The position numbers were made by a program, and so were the translations under genes. A stretch of 64,000 nucleotides of DNA from Enterococcus innesii (lineage in GTDB: Bacteria; Bacillota; Bacilli; Lactobacillales; Enterococcaceae). The notes beneath the pieces are model-generated. The model saw only the letters and a program-made list of their open reading frames with translations, had not been told where the DNA came from and made no database searches. The DNA lies in assembly GCA_018982785.1 (NCBI GenBank), contig JAHHEN010000003.1, forward strand, positions 434,001 through 498,000, read 5' to 3'. Positions 25,512 to 33,653 of this stretch are shown one piece after another (position 1 is the first letter of the stretch; each line of letters opens with the position of its first letter).

Positions 25512-26381
25512 TTACATGGATTCAATGAGTGCTTTTACTTTTTCAACGGGCATCTCTTGGCCGGTCCAAAGTTTAAATGCAGCTGCACCTTGATACAGCA
25601 ACATACTTAAGCCGTTTGCAGTTTTGGCCCCGACTGCTTTCGCATCTTTCAAAAGCTGCGTTTCTCTTGGATTATAGATGACATCATAGACAGCTAATGA
25701 TTCCCGCAAGAGTGTTTTGTTTTTCAGAGGACTCACCGTATCATTCGGCTTCATCCCCACGCCAGTAGCATTAACTAAAAGGCTGCTTTGATCGATGGCT
25801 GATTTTAAAGCCGTCTGATCTTCTAAATCCGCTAATGTGATTTCACAGGCGGTCTTTTCTGCGATCTGTGTCAATTTATCCTGGATGATTGGATAAAACT
25901 CATCCTTGCGGTTGAAGACATGGATCGTTTTGACACCGTCTAGTGCGGCTTGACTAATGATCGCTGTCGCTGCACCACCCGCACCGATCACGGTCATGGT
26001 GTCGCCAATGATCGACACTTGAATGTCTTCAAGTGCGCGCATAAAGCCGATGCCATCTGTATTGTGCCCAACTAATCGTCCCTCTTGATTGACGATTGTA
26101 TTGATTGCGCCGATCAGCTCTGCTGCGGGTGAGCATTCATCCATCAACGGTACTGCCGCCATTTTATGGGGCATTGATAGATTGACACCTAAGAGATCCA
26201 GCTGACGGATGCTTTGAATACTGGCTGCCAAATCATCCGGCTCAACATCAAAGGCCAGATACACGGCATCGATCCCTTGTTCTTCAAAAGAAAGATTGTG
26301 CATTGCTGGAGAGATGCTGTGTTTGGCTGGTTTGGCAAACAGTGCCGCCAACCGTGTGTGACCGGTTATCATTTGTTTCAT
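25512..26381 (-). CDS. aroE: Shikimate dehydrogenase
   Basis: A 289-residue NADP-dependent enzyme. The substrate site has FAKPAKHSISPAMHN (Ser pair) and VNLSMPHKMAAVPLMD (catalytic Lys), the nucleotide site VIGAGGAATAI, then VNATGVGMKP and GLSMLLYQGAAAF. The start at 26381 keeps a 9-nt gap from AAAGGA. ATGs at 26390 and 26402 are in frame but lie too near or upstream of it. First gene of the operon, just after two leader terminators. Confidence 0.92.
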   Translation of the reverse strand: MKQMITGHTRLAALFAKPAKHSISPAMHNLSFEEQGIDAVYLAFDVEPDDLAASIQSIRQLDLLGVNLSMPHKMAAVPLMDECSPAAELIGAINTIVNQEGRLVGHNTDGIGFMRALEDIQVSIIGDTMTVIGAGGAATAIISQAALDGVKTIHVFNRKDEFYPIIQDKLTQIAEKTACEITLADLEDQTALKSAIDQSSLLVNATGVGMKPNDTVSPLKNKTLLRESLAVYDVIYNPRETQLLKDAKAVGAKTANGLSMLLYQGAAAFKLWTGQEMPVEKVKALIESM

Positions 26382-26399
26382 CTGGTTCATTCCTTTCAA

Positions 26400-26446
26400 C
26401 AAAAAAAGATGTCCACCGTAAATTTAAGAATCTACAGTGAACACCT
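26400..26446 (-). terminator. Second leader terminator before aroE
   Basis: On the reverse strand AGGTGTTCACTGTA pairs over 14 bp (three G-T) with TACGGTGGACATCT, then a long T run ending just upstream of the aroE ribosome site. A separate hairpin (ACATATC-T-GGC-TTT-GCC-GATATGT, 26456-26479) precedes it. A second control point is likely. Confidence 0.75.
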
Positions 26447-26485
26447 TCAAACATTACATATCGGCAAAGCCAGATATGTGAATAT

Positions 26486-26600
26486 AAAAAATAGCCACTA
26501 TAGATTTTACGATCTACGTGGCTGCGAATTCATTACGAAATGCTCTAGCCATCATAGATACAAACTTAGCGTTTGTACCCATGCTTTCATGAATACAAAC
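26486..26600 (-). promoter_or_regulatory. Phe/Tyr attenuator with alternative hairpins and terminator
   Basis: Five segments on the reverse strand. 1 (26600-26588, GTTTGTATTCATG), 2 (26583-26571, CATGGGTACAAAC), 3 (26565-26547, GTTTGTATCTATGATGGCT), 4 (26523-26512, AGCCACGTAGAT), 5 (26505-26493, ATCTATAGTGGCT) then T6. Pairings 1:2, 2:3 (7 bp, GTTTGTA/TACAAAC), 3:4 (ATCTA/TAGAT and TGGCT/AGCCA) and 4:5 (terminator) exclude each other in turn. A ribosome stalled on the Tyr/Phe codons leaves 1:2 and 3:4 free to form (read-through). A ribosome at the stop codon masks 1, giving 2:3 and 4:5 (termination). Confidence 0.85.
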
Positions 26601-26666
26601 CTATCTAAAATAGCTAAAGTAATATTTATTCAGTTGTGTGGGGTTCGTTAGCAATAATTTTTGCAT
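26601..26666 (-). CDS. Phe/Tyr leader peptide of the aro operon
   Basis: A 21-residue peptide starting MQKLLLTNPTQL and ending NKYYFSYFR. Five of the six codons before the terminal Arg-stop-proximal stretch (TAT TAC TTT AGC TAT TTT) are Tyr or Phe. The upstream GGAGCGAAGG serves as ribosome site. The TAG stop abuts hairpin segment 1. The aro operon makes Phe and Tyr, so the codons match the product. This is the design of classical attenuators such as pheL. No T-box sequence is present in this leader. Confidence 0.87.
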   Translation of the reverse strand: MQKLLLTNPTQLNKYYFSYFR

Positions 26667-26701
26667 AGTCCTTCGCTCCAAACTGATGTAAGATTGACCT
26701 A

Positions 26702-26730
26702 AGTATAGGTTTAACTTTGAAAGATGTCAA
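26702..26730 (-). promoter_or_regulatory. Promoter of the aro operon leader
   Basis: On the reverse strand TTGACA (26730-26725), 17-bp spacer, TATACT (26707-26702). This gives a leader of roughly 300 nt before aroE. Confidence 0.85.
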
Positions 26731-26796
26731 TGATTTTTTCTTATTTTTTTCATTTATTTGATTAATTTTTTTGAAAACACCGTTCTATCAAGGGTT

Positions 26797-27561
26797 TTAT
26801 AAGTCGTCTTCAAAGAACAGTAATAGTTCTGGTAAACTTAAGCGTGCTTTTTCATCTGCTGAAAGATCCTTGACGATTTCCCCTTTTCTAAGCAGGATCA
26901 GGCGATCTCCGTATTTTAATGCATCTTCCATCCGATGGGTGATCATTAGACAGGTCAGGTTTTGTTCTTCCACGCGTTTTGCAGTGATTTGCATCAGCTG
27001 TTTGGAGGTCTTTGGATCTAACGCAGCCGTATGTTCATCTAGCAACAACAGTTTTGGTGTTTGAATCGTTGCCATCAATAAACTTAGTGCCTGTCGTTGA
27101 CCACCAGATAAACTGCCCGTTGGCGTATCCAAATGATTTTCCAACCCGTTGCCGATTTCTTTACAAAGCGCAAAGAACATTTCCCTTTGTCCTTGGAGTT
27201 GTCGAAGACCAAGTGACCGTTTTTGCCCTCTTTTTTGGGCTAACAGCAGATTTTCTGCCACTGTCATACGGGGAGCAGTGCCCATTTTCGGATCTTGGAA
27301 AACCCGCGCCAAAAAGCGTGCGCGTTTTTCTTCCGAAAGCGTGGTCACATTTTGATCATCGATCTTCACTTGGCCACTCGTTAAAGGCATGGTACCAGAG
27401 ATGCAGTTGAATAACGTGCTTTTGCCGGCCCCATTTCCTCCCACAACCGTAACGAATTCACCGGGTTTTAAAGAAAGATCGATTTTGTTCAAGAGTACTT
27501 TTTTCTCATTCGGTCCGTTGCCGACAACTTTAAAGGCTTTTTTAAGGCTAACATTATTCAT
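26797..27561 (-). CDS. trpZ: ABC transporter ATPase, tryptophan uptake (TrpZ-like)
   Basis: A 254-residue ABC ATPase. Walker A VVGGNGAGKSTLFNCISG, Q-loop ARVFQDPKMG, signature TGSLSGGQRQALSLLMA, Walker B LLLLDEHTAALDP and switch His in MITHRMEDALKYG. The start at 27561 (MNNVSLKKAFKVVG) has a GGAGG-type site upstream. It overlaps the permease end. It energises uptake by the permease and lipoprotein encoded just upstream. Confidence 0.9.
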   Translation of the reverse strand: MNNVSLKKAFKVVGNGPNEKKVLLNKIDLSLKPGEFVTVVGGNGAGKSTLFNCISGTMPLTSGQVKIDDQNVTTLSEEKRARFLARVFQDPKMGTAPRMTVAENLLLAQKRGQKRSLGLRQLQGQREMFFALCKEIGNGLENHLDTPTGSLSGGQRQALSLLMATIQTPKLLLLDEHTAALDPKTSKQLMQITAKRVEEQNLTCLMITHRMEDALKYGDRLILLRKGEIVKDLSADEKARLSLPELLLFFEDDL

Positions 27562-28439
27562 CCTCCGTTTCAAAACCAGTGCGCAGATGCAGGGCTTGTT
27601 TAAATTGAGGAATCAACAAGCAGATCGTCAAGACGATGGCCGAGAAGATTTTCAAGTAAGTCGTATCAAAACCAGCTTTGATCACAAATAGGATCAATAA
27701 TTGATAGATGATGCTGCCGATCACGATAGCGATCAAACGTTCTAGCAAGGTCAATTCGCCATATAACACTTCTCCAAAGATGATGGATGCCAATCCAATC
27801 ACGATCACACCGATTCCCTTACTGATATCGGCATAGCCGTCGTTTTGAGCGATCAATGCGCCTGAAAGTGCGATCACGCCATTAGAGACGATCAGACCGA
27901 TGATTTTCATTCGATCCGTATTAATCCCCATCGACTTCGCCATATGTTCATTATCCCCTGTAGCAATATAAGCTTGACCCAAGTTGGTATGGAAAAAGTA
28001 AACCAGTACGCCACCGATCAATAAGACCATGATCAGCCCGATAATGACGGTATCATAATAATTCGGTAAGTTCATTTTAGTAAAGAAATCCTGGATCTTG
28101 GGCTTGTTTAAAAGCGACAGATTAGGAGACCGCATGACAAACAGCATCACCGAGTTCAATGAAGACATCACCAGGATACCAGCTAAAATCACGGGAATTT
28201 TGCCTTTTGTATAAAGAAGTCCGGTCACACATCCGGCACACATCCCAGCCAATACTCCTAAACAAGTCGCTAAGACGGGGAAACCCCATGGGTGATTGCT
28301 GTCACACAGACAGCACCGCCTAGTGGAAAGGACCCTTCCGTCGTCATATCCGGGAAATTCAAAATTCGATAGGTCATAAATATCCCTAAACCAAGGATCC
28401 CCAAAGTAGTCCTTGCCCAATTGCTGAAACAATCATCAT
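27554..28439 (-). CDS. trpY: ABC transporter permease (TrpY-like), two apparent frameshifts
   Basis: A permease of about 295 residues. Start at ATG ATG ATT (28439/28436) after GGAGG: MMIVSAIGQGLLWG. Adding a G to the G4 run (about 28400) and a C to the C4 run (about 28282) joins GILGLGIFMTYRILNFPDMT, TEGSFPLGGAVCVTAITHGV and LATCLGVLAGMCAGCVTGLL into one normal protein. The rest has about eight helices and ends CLLIPQFKQALHL. The family is the branched-chain-like permease paired with ABC_sub_bind lipoproteins. The breaks look technical. Confidence 0.87.
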
Positions 28440-28512
28440 TTTTCCTCCATTTTCTTACATGTTTTCTCTTTCAAACCCTCGTCGTGATCCTAGATGGTCT
28501 TAAGATTCTTGA

Positions 28513-29565
28513 TCACTCATCACTTGCTTCGGTTTCTGGTGTCGTTGTAATCAATTTTGCCTCGTCTTTGAGATTTTCTGGGATAGTGATGCCCAATAAC
28601 TGCGCTTGTGTTTCATTAATGATCGTTTCGCCATCGCTGAATGTATAGATCGGCGTTGTCGCAGGTTCTGCTGTCCCATCAAGAATTGCTGCCACCATCT
28701 TCCCAGTTTCGACCCCAATCGTAAATTGATCTTGCCCGACCGTTGCTAAGCCGCCTTGTTCCACCATCGTATCAACAGATGTGATGATTGGCGTTTTTGA
28801 TTTATTGGCTTCTTGGACTACCGTCTGCATAGCATTTGCGATCGTATTGTCTAAGGGAATATAGATAAAGTCGACTTCTCGTGCCATCACTTGCACCATT
28901 TGCGCAATTTCGTTACTCGAAGGAACGGCATAGGATTTGCTGGTCAAGCCATTCTCTTCAGCAGCAGCTTCTGCTTCTGCCACTTGGTATTTCGAATTGT
29001 CTTCGGTCGAAGAATACAAAATACCGACTGTTTTTGCCTCTGGCAGCAAATCTTTTGCTAGTTTGATTTGCGCAGCTACTGGTGCTTTATCTGAAACGCC
29101 AGTGATATTGCCGCCGGGTTGGTTCATATCTGCCACCAGATTGGCCCCAACTGGATCAGTGACCGCCCCTAAAACAATTGGTACATCCTGAGTGACATTC
29201 GCCAATGCTTGTGCTGCGGGTGTTGCGACCCCAACCAAAACGTCGGCATCTTTATTTAGCAGCTGCTGGCTCATCGTTGCCAATTTGCTTTGATCCGCTT
29301 GGCCGTTTTGGAATTCGATTGTCAAGTTGTCCCCTTCGGTATAGCCTGATTCTTTAAGGCCTTCTTTGATCCCCTCGGTGATCGCATCCAATGCTTCATG
29401 GCTGACAAATTGTAGGATCCCAACTGTTTTTTCAGTTTTCTCTACTGGTTCTGAAGCCTCACTGGCTTGATTGGTCCCACTTCTCATTCCTAACTGATAG
29501 ACGAAGGTCGCTCCTAAAAATAATAAAATAACGGCAACTGATGCAATTAATCCCTTGTTTTTCAT
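28513..29565 (-). CDS. trpX: ABC transporter substrate-binding lipoprotein-like protein (TrpX-like)
   Basis: A 350-residue periplasmic-type binding protein of the ABC_sub_bind family (PF04392). An N-terminal signal or anchor (LIASVAVILLFLGATFVYQL) lacks the lipobox Cys, so it is probably held by the helix. Then TVGILQFVSHEALDAITEGI, GVATPAAQALANVTQDVPIV, LGAVTDPVGANLV and GILYSSTEDNSKYQVAEAEA. The family binds aromatic amino acids or purines. The Trp codons of the leader peptide argue for tryptophan. Confidence 0.88.
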   Translation of the reverse strand: MKNKGLIASVAVILLFLGATFVYQLGMRSGTNQASEASEPVEKTEKTVGILQFVSHEALDAITEGIKEGLKESGYTEGDNLTIEFQNGQADQSKLATMSQQLLNKDADVLVGVATPAAQALANVTQDVPIVLGAVTDPVGANLVADMNQPGGNITGVSDKAPVAAQIKLAKDLLPEAKTVGILYSSTEDNSKYQVAEAEAAAEENGLTSKSYAVPSSNEIAQMVQVMAREVDFIYIPLDNTIANAMQTVVQEANKSKTPIITSVDTMVEQGGLATVGQDQFTIGVETGKMVAAILDGTAEPATTPIYTFSDGETIINETQAQLLGITIPENLKDEAKLITTTPETEASDE

Positions 29566-29626
29566 TTTTTATTCTCCTTTTTTTGCTTACATTTTTCGAG
29601 TTTTTCTTTTTATGGTTTTTGAGAAC

Positions 29627-29659
29627 AAAAAAAGCAACTGCCTATGTGACGGCAATTGC
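29627..29659 (-). terminator. Second leader terminator before trpX
   Basis: On the reverse strand GCAATTGCC, loop GTCACATA, GGCAGTTGC, then seven T. Its 5' side overlaps ACTTGCAA, which is exactly complementary to TTGCAAGT inside the leader peptide codons 7-9. Confidence 0.85.
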
Positions 29660-29667
29660 AAGTAAGC

Positions 29668-29786
29668 AAAAGCCGCATAGAAGCTTGTCCTATGCGGCGA
29701 TAAATTCAACTACCAGCATAGATACAGCACTTTAGAAGGTTCTCTAAAAAGTTGTATCTATGGAATGAGGTTCCATCAATACAACT
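29668..29786 (-). promoter_or_regulatory. Trp attenuator with alternative hairpins and terminator
   Basis: Reverse-strand segments: 1 (29786-29771, AGTTGTATTGATGGAA), 2 (29765-29750, TTCCATAGATACAACT), 3 (29726-29716, TGTATCTATGC), 4 (29698-29690, GCCGCATAG), 5 (29680-29672, CTATGCGGC) then TTTT. 1:2 pairs over 7+6 bp, 2:3 over 10 perfect bp (CATAGATACA/TGTATCTATG), 3:4 over 6 bp and 4:5 over 9 perfect bp. Same logic as the aro leader: a stall at Trp codons favours 1:2 plus 3:4 (read-through), and completed translation favours 2:3 plus the 4:5 terminator. Confidence 0.87.
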
Positions 29787-29838
29787 ATCTACGCCAATTT
29801 TGCCATGATTTCACTTGCAATGGAATAAATAGTTTCAT
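29785..29838 (-). CDS. Trp leader peptide of the trpXYZ operon
   Basis: A 17-residue peptide MKLFIPLQVKSWQNWRR with two Trp codons at positions 12 and 15, three codons before the stop. GGAGG lies 7 nt before the ATG. The TAG stop overlaps hairpin segment 1. Two Trp in 17 residues in front of a transporter is the hallmark of a ribosome-mediated attenuator, as in enterobacterial trpL. There is no T-box. Confidence 0.88.
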   Translation of the reverse strand: MKLFIPLQVKSWQNWRR

Positions 29839-29882
29839 GATTGTTCCTCCTTCTCAACTTGTTTTCTTTCTTGATTGAATTC

Positions 29883-29911
29883 AGTTTAGCTTATTGATAA
29901 AAAAACGTCAA
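29883..29911 (-). promoter_or_regulatory. Promoter of the trpXYZ leader
   Basis: On the reverse strand TTGACG (29911-29906), 17-bp spacer, TAAACT (29888-29883). Confidence 0.75.
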
Positions 29912-29942
29912 CAATTTTCTGTCAAATTGTCAGATTTTTTTA

Positions 29943-30516
29943 TCAATCATTGGCAGAAGTACGAATCGTCCACATCGGTAAACGATTCAATTCTGGGATA
30001 AATTCCGTCGTTGGCTGGTCAAATGAATCAAAGGTAAAGCGATTTTTTCGACTCCTTCTTCATAAAAGACAAAGGTTACTTTATCAGGATCAATATCATA
30101 TTCATTGGAGAAAAAAGCCGCATCATAGACGATTGGATAATAAAAAAATGTCCGATTCATTTCATCTTCTTGTGCTTGGATCAGATCAAACACTTGATCC
30201 AACTGAGCACCACTCGGTTTACTATACATCACAGAAATCGCTCTTGTTTCGCGAATCGTCTTGTCAGCTGTCAGATAAGGCAATGGTTGTACTTTTTCTG
30301 AAGGTAGCTTATCAAAAGCGATCCGATCCACTAGAGAAGCGTTGATACGATTTTGAGAAAAGACGATCAAACCGGCGAAAATCAACGCGAAAAGAATCCC
30401 CCGATCAGCGTGAAAATCGTTTTTTTCTGATCTCGGTAGAGATCATCTAAAAAAGCTTGCCAGCTTTCTACTGCTTTTTCTTTCGTGTAATGAACAAAGC
30501 TTTTCACTTGTTCCAT
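29943..30516 (-). CDS. Membrane-anchored thioredoxin-like protein, two apparent frameshifts
   Basis: About 192 residues once a G is added to the G5 run near 30394 and an A to the A6 run near 30054. The N-terminus is MEQVKSFVHYTKEKAVESWQ, then a transmembrane helix (ILFALIFAGLIVFSQNRI) and an extracytoplasmic domain with AISVMYSKPSGAQLDQVFDL, a thioredoxin-like strand-helix without a CxxC pair. The end is LNRLPMWTIRTSAND. Function unknown. It diverges from the DUF1622 gene. Confidence 0.65.
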
Positions 30517-30641
30517 AATTTGCCCACCTTTTTAAAAATACTACTATTATTTCATACTATCAATTCCCTTCTAGAACGTCAAGAAACTTCACATTTCCTC
30601 GATAATTCGGTAAGATAAAAGAAAACGGTAAAGGAGTCATT

Positions 30642-31040
30642 ATGCATAATTTAGCTGATTCATTGATGACTGGAGCCAATCCAATCTTCGATTTCATCGT
30701 TGTCTGTTTGAACTTTCTCTCCATTTTTGTCATCGTTTGGGGTGTATTGATTGCAGGCATTGATTTTGTGCGTTACGAATTAACAGAAAAGGATCGTTTG
30801 GTAGCAGCCAGAGAAAACAATTTTATTCGCAATTATTTAGGAAGTTACGTCTTGTTAGGTCTGGAGATTTTGATTGCCGCAGATATAATTGAGACAATCA
30901 TCCACCCCACCTTCGAAGACATCGTACGTCTAGCTGCAGTCGTTATTATTCGAACAGTCATCTCTTATTTCTTGAACAAAGAGATCGAACGGGCTTTGCA
31001 AACCACCGATCATCAGCCTGCCAAGAAAAAGGAAAGCTAG
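30642..31040 (+). CDS. DUF1622 family membrane protein
   Basis: A 132-residue protein with three helices: about 17-38 (FIVVCLNFLSIFVIVWGVLI), 66-86 (NYLGSYVLLGLEILIAADII) and 90-110, separated by conserved polar stretches (RNYLGSYVLLGLEILIAADI is the family core). AAAGGAG sits 7 nt before the ATG. Function unknown. Confidence 0.85.
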   Translation: MHNLADSLMTGANPIFDFIVVCLNFLSIFVIVWGVLIAGIDFVRYELTEKDRLVAARENNFIRNYLGSYVLLGLEILIAADIIETIIHPTFEDIVRLAAVVIIRTVISYFLNKEIERALQTTDHQPAKKKES

Positions 31041-31147
31041 CTGTCATGGCTTTTCTACGGATTCTTCGGTATAATAGATAGGAATATTTGACATTAGAAG
31101 GATCAATCCCTCAGTCAAACTATCCTTAAAAGAAAAGAGGGAACAAT

Positions 31148-32848
31148 ATGTCTTTTGATGGTGTTTTTACCCATTTAATGGTCAAAGAATTACAGAGTCA
31201 ATTAACTAGTGGACGCGTGAACAAAATTCATCAGCCTTATGAAAACGAGGTCGTATTTGTGATCCGTGCCCAAGGGAAAAATCACAAACTTTTGCTATCC
31301 GCTCACCCCACCTATGCCCGTGTGCAATGCACAACGATCGCCTATAGCAACCCAGAGACCCCACCGAATTTCTTGATGATGCTGCGGAAATATTTAGAAG
31401 GGGCGATCCTAGAATCAATCGAACAAATCGACAATGACCGTGTGATCCATTTTCATTTTACCCGACGAGATGAATTAGGTGATTTGCAAGCCCTCGTCTT
31501 GATCGTCGAATTAATGGGCCGTCACAGTACGATTTTATTAATGAATAAGACAAGCGGAAAAATTGTCGATACAATTAAACACATTGGTCATTCACAAAAT
31601 ACGTATCGTACCTTATTGCCAGGTGCTGTCTATGTTGCACCACCAAAGCAATCGACGCTTAATCCTTTCACGGCCTCTCGCACCAAGATTTTTGAAGAAT
31701 TATCTACTCTCGATCCCTTGACGGCAAAAGAACTGCAACAACGATTCCAAGGCTTAGGCCGTGATACCGCAGAAGAATTGATTGCCCGAATCAGTGCCAA
31801 TCCTAATGAAAAACTGCGTCAGTGGGAAACCTTCTTTACAGAGCTTACCCAGGAGCTAGCGCCAAGTTATCTCCAGTCAGAGAAAAAGGAATATTTTACG
31901 CCTATTCCCTATGCATCATTGATGGGTGCGACCACCACTGTCACCCATTATCAGACTCTGAGCGAGCTTTTAGATGCATTTTACCATGATAAGGCGGAAA
32001 GAGATCGGGTCAAACAACAAGGTGGCGAACTACTGAAAAAGGTTGAAAATGAACTGAAGCGTAATCAGCTGAAGTTAAAGAAACGCCAGCAAACCTTGAG
32101 GGATTCAGAAAACGCCGAGGAGTTTCGCCAAAAGGGTGAACTCTTGACGACCTTTATGAGCCAAGTGCCTCGTGGTGCTACATCCGTTGATTTGGAAAAT
32201 TATTATGAGGAGAATCGGCTTTTGACGATCAAATTAGATCCCGCTTTTTCTCCTAATCAAAATGCTCAGAAGTATTTTCAGCGATACCAGAAATTGAAAA
32301 ACGCAGTTAAATTGATCCATCAGCAGATTGCCGAAACGAAAGAAGAAATCGCGTACCTCGAATCCGTGTTAGCCCAATTAGAAATTGCCTCTCCAATGGA
32401 TCTAGCGGTTATCCGGGAAGAACTGATCGCACAAGGCTATGTCAAAAATCGGACGAAGCAGCGTAAAAAAGTCGCCCCTTCGCAACCGGAACGATTTGTT
32501 TCTTCAGACGGAACAGAAATTCTCGTCGGAAAAAACAATTTACAAAATGACCAACTGACCTTAAAAACAGCTCGTAAGAGTGATATCTGGCTACACACTA
32601 AAAACATTCCTGGTTCGCATGTCATCATTCGTTCGGACGATCCTAGCGAGACAACTTTAATGGAAGCTGCAGAGCTTGCCGCATATTTCTCAAAATATCG
32701 TCAATCTGCCCAAGTACCGGTGGACTATGTGCAAGTCAAACATATTCGGAAACCGAATGGTGCCAAGCCTGGATTCGTCATTTATGAGAATCAAAAAACC
32801 TTATATGTGACGCCGGACGAAGATATTTTGCGATTAAAGCAGTCCTAG
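31148..32848 (+). CDS. rqcH: RqcH/NFACT ribosome quality control protein (fibronectin-binding family)
   Basis: A 566-residue NEMF/Tae2-type protein that binds obstructed 50S subunits and adds C-terminal Ala tails. The N-terminal NFACT-N domain (MSFDGVFTHLMVKELQSQL, GRVNKIHQPYENEVVF), HhH-like middle (LQQRFQGLGRDTAEELIARI), a coiled coil (about 280-430, LKRNQLKLKKRQQTLRDSEN) and the C-terminal NFACT-R domain (ILVGKNNLQNDQLTLKTARK, SDIWLHTKNIPGSHVIIRS). Long annotated as fibronectin-binding in Gram-positives. Confidence 0.93.
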   Translation: MSFDGVFTHLMVKELQSQLTSGRVNKIHQPYENEVVFVIRAQGKNHKLLLSAHPTYARVQCTTIAYSNPETPPNFLMMLRKYLEGAILESIEQIDNDRVIHFHFTRRDELGDLQALVLIVELMGRHSTILLMNKTSGKIVDTIKHIGHSQNTYRTLLPGAVYVAPPKQSTLNPFTASRTKIFEELSTLDPLTAKELQQRFQGLGRDTAEELIARISANPNEKLRQWETFFTELTQELAPSYLQSEKKEYFTPIPYASLMGATTTVTHYQTLSELLDAFYHDKAERDRVKQQGGELLKKVENELKRNQLKLKKRQQTLRDSENAEEFRQKGELLTTFMSQVPRGATSVDLENYYEENRLLTIKLDPAFSPNQNAQKYFQRYQKLKNAVKLIHQQIAETKEEIAYLESVLAQLEIASPMDLAVIREELIAQGYVKNRTKQRKKVAPSQPERFVSSDGTEILVGKNNLQNDQLTLKTARKSDIWLHTKNIPGSHVIIRSDDPSETTLMEAAELAAYFSKYRQSAQVPVDYVQVKHIRKPNGAKPGFVIYENQKTLYVTPDEDILRLKQS

Positions 32849-32898
32849 CTATTCCTAAGTCTATTCGAATCAAAAAATCTTAGAGAAAGCAATACAAG

Positions 32899-33005
32899 AA
32901 CCGACCACAAAAGTGCAGCTAAGAAGTGTATTGCCCCCAAAAGTTAGTTTTTTGGTCTAACTTTTTGGGGGTGCTTCACTAAGCTGCACGCGCTTGTGGT
33001 CGGTT
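32899..33005. terminator. Long imperfect inverted repeat (bidirectional terminator or small element)
   Basis: About 50-nt arms: AACCGACCACAA at the left with TTGTGGTCGGTT at the right, then GTGCAGCT/AGCTGCAC, then CCCCCAAAAGTTAG/CTAACTTTTTGGGGG around a TTTTTTGGT loop. It lies between two convergent genes in the 313-bp gap that holds nothing else. The size exceeds a usual terminator, so a MITE-like element is also possible. Confidence 0.6.
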
Positions 33006-33161
33006 ATTATGTTTTTTATTCTATCTACTACTCTTTTAGCAGTAATTTTACTCAGCTTGAAACACCAAAGGCAAACCTTCACAGAATTTAACCATTGCTT
33101 CCTCTTCAAGATTCGCTAGAAAGGCAATTGAAAATCACCGTCAGAAAATAGCTTCTGCTAA

Positions 33162-33653
33162 CTAATAAATACCGCCATCCTCCATAGTGACTTTCTTCTC
33201 GAAATCAAAATGATACAGCTTTTCCCAGTGATTGATATTCAAGGTTCCTTTGATCAAACGGATAGCTAGAAAACAACAGCCTTTATCATTCTCATTGTTG
33301 ACTTCGTCGTACCAAACAAAGGCTTTGCGAATTTTGCTTCTTAATTCTGCATTTTTAGGGTCTAGCACCCAACCTAAATTCTCCCCTTGACCGATCGCGG
33401 TAAACCATTCACCACTGACAGCAATAGAAACTGCTGGGTTCTTTTTGATTTGCTTGATTTTATTGGATTGTTCGTGCGTCGACACGTAAAAAATGCCCTC
33501 TTCATAAAAAGCATCAACTTCTCGAACGACTGGTTGTATGTGTCCCTCTGCAGTTTTGTCACAAGCTGTCGTCGCAAGGGCAATCACATTGTCTTTGAAA
33601 TGCCCAAATTTTTCTTCAAGCAGCTTTATTCCTTCTTCATACTGGTGAGTCAT
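33162..33653 (-). CDS. Pyridoxamine 5'-phosphate oxidase (PPOX) family protein
   Basis: A 163-residue split-barrel flavin-type protein: ALATTACDKTAEGHIQPVVR at the start, EEGIFYVSTHEQSNKIKQIK, then NPAVSIAVSGEWFTAIGQGE, as in PPOX/general-stress-like families. ATG 33653 follows AAGGAGG. It is directly downstream of the AraC-GyrI regulator, with start and stop overlapping (TAATGA). The regulator probably controls it. Confidence 0.8.
   Translation of the reverse strand: MTHQYEEGIKLLEEKFGHFKDNVIALATTACDKTAEGHIQPVVREVDAFYEEGIFYVSTHEQSNKIKQIKKNPAVSIAVSGEWFTAIGQGENLGWVLDPKNAELRSKIRKAFVWYDEVNNENDKGCCFLAIRLIKGTLNINHWEKLYHFDFEKKVTMEDGGIY

Noticed and set aside
26400-26730. T-box riboswitch upstream of the aro operon
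   Set aside because: No T-box sequence is present. A leader peptide rich in Tyr/Phe codons explains the structures better.
29627-29911. T-box or metabolite riboswitch upstream of trpX
   Set aside because: No T-box or known riboswitch core seen. The Trp leader peptide gives a consistent mechanism.
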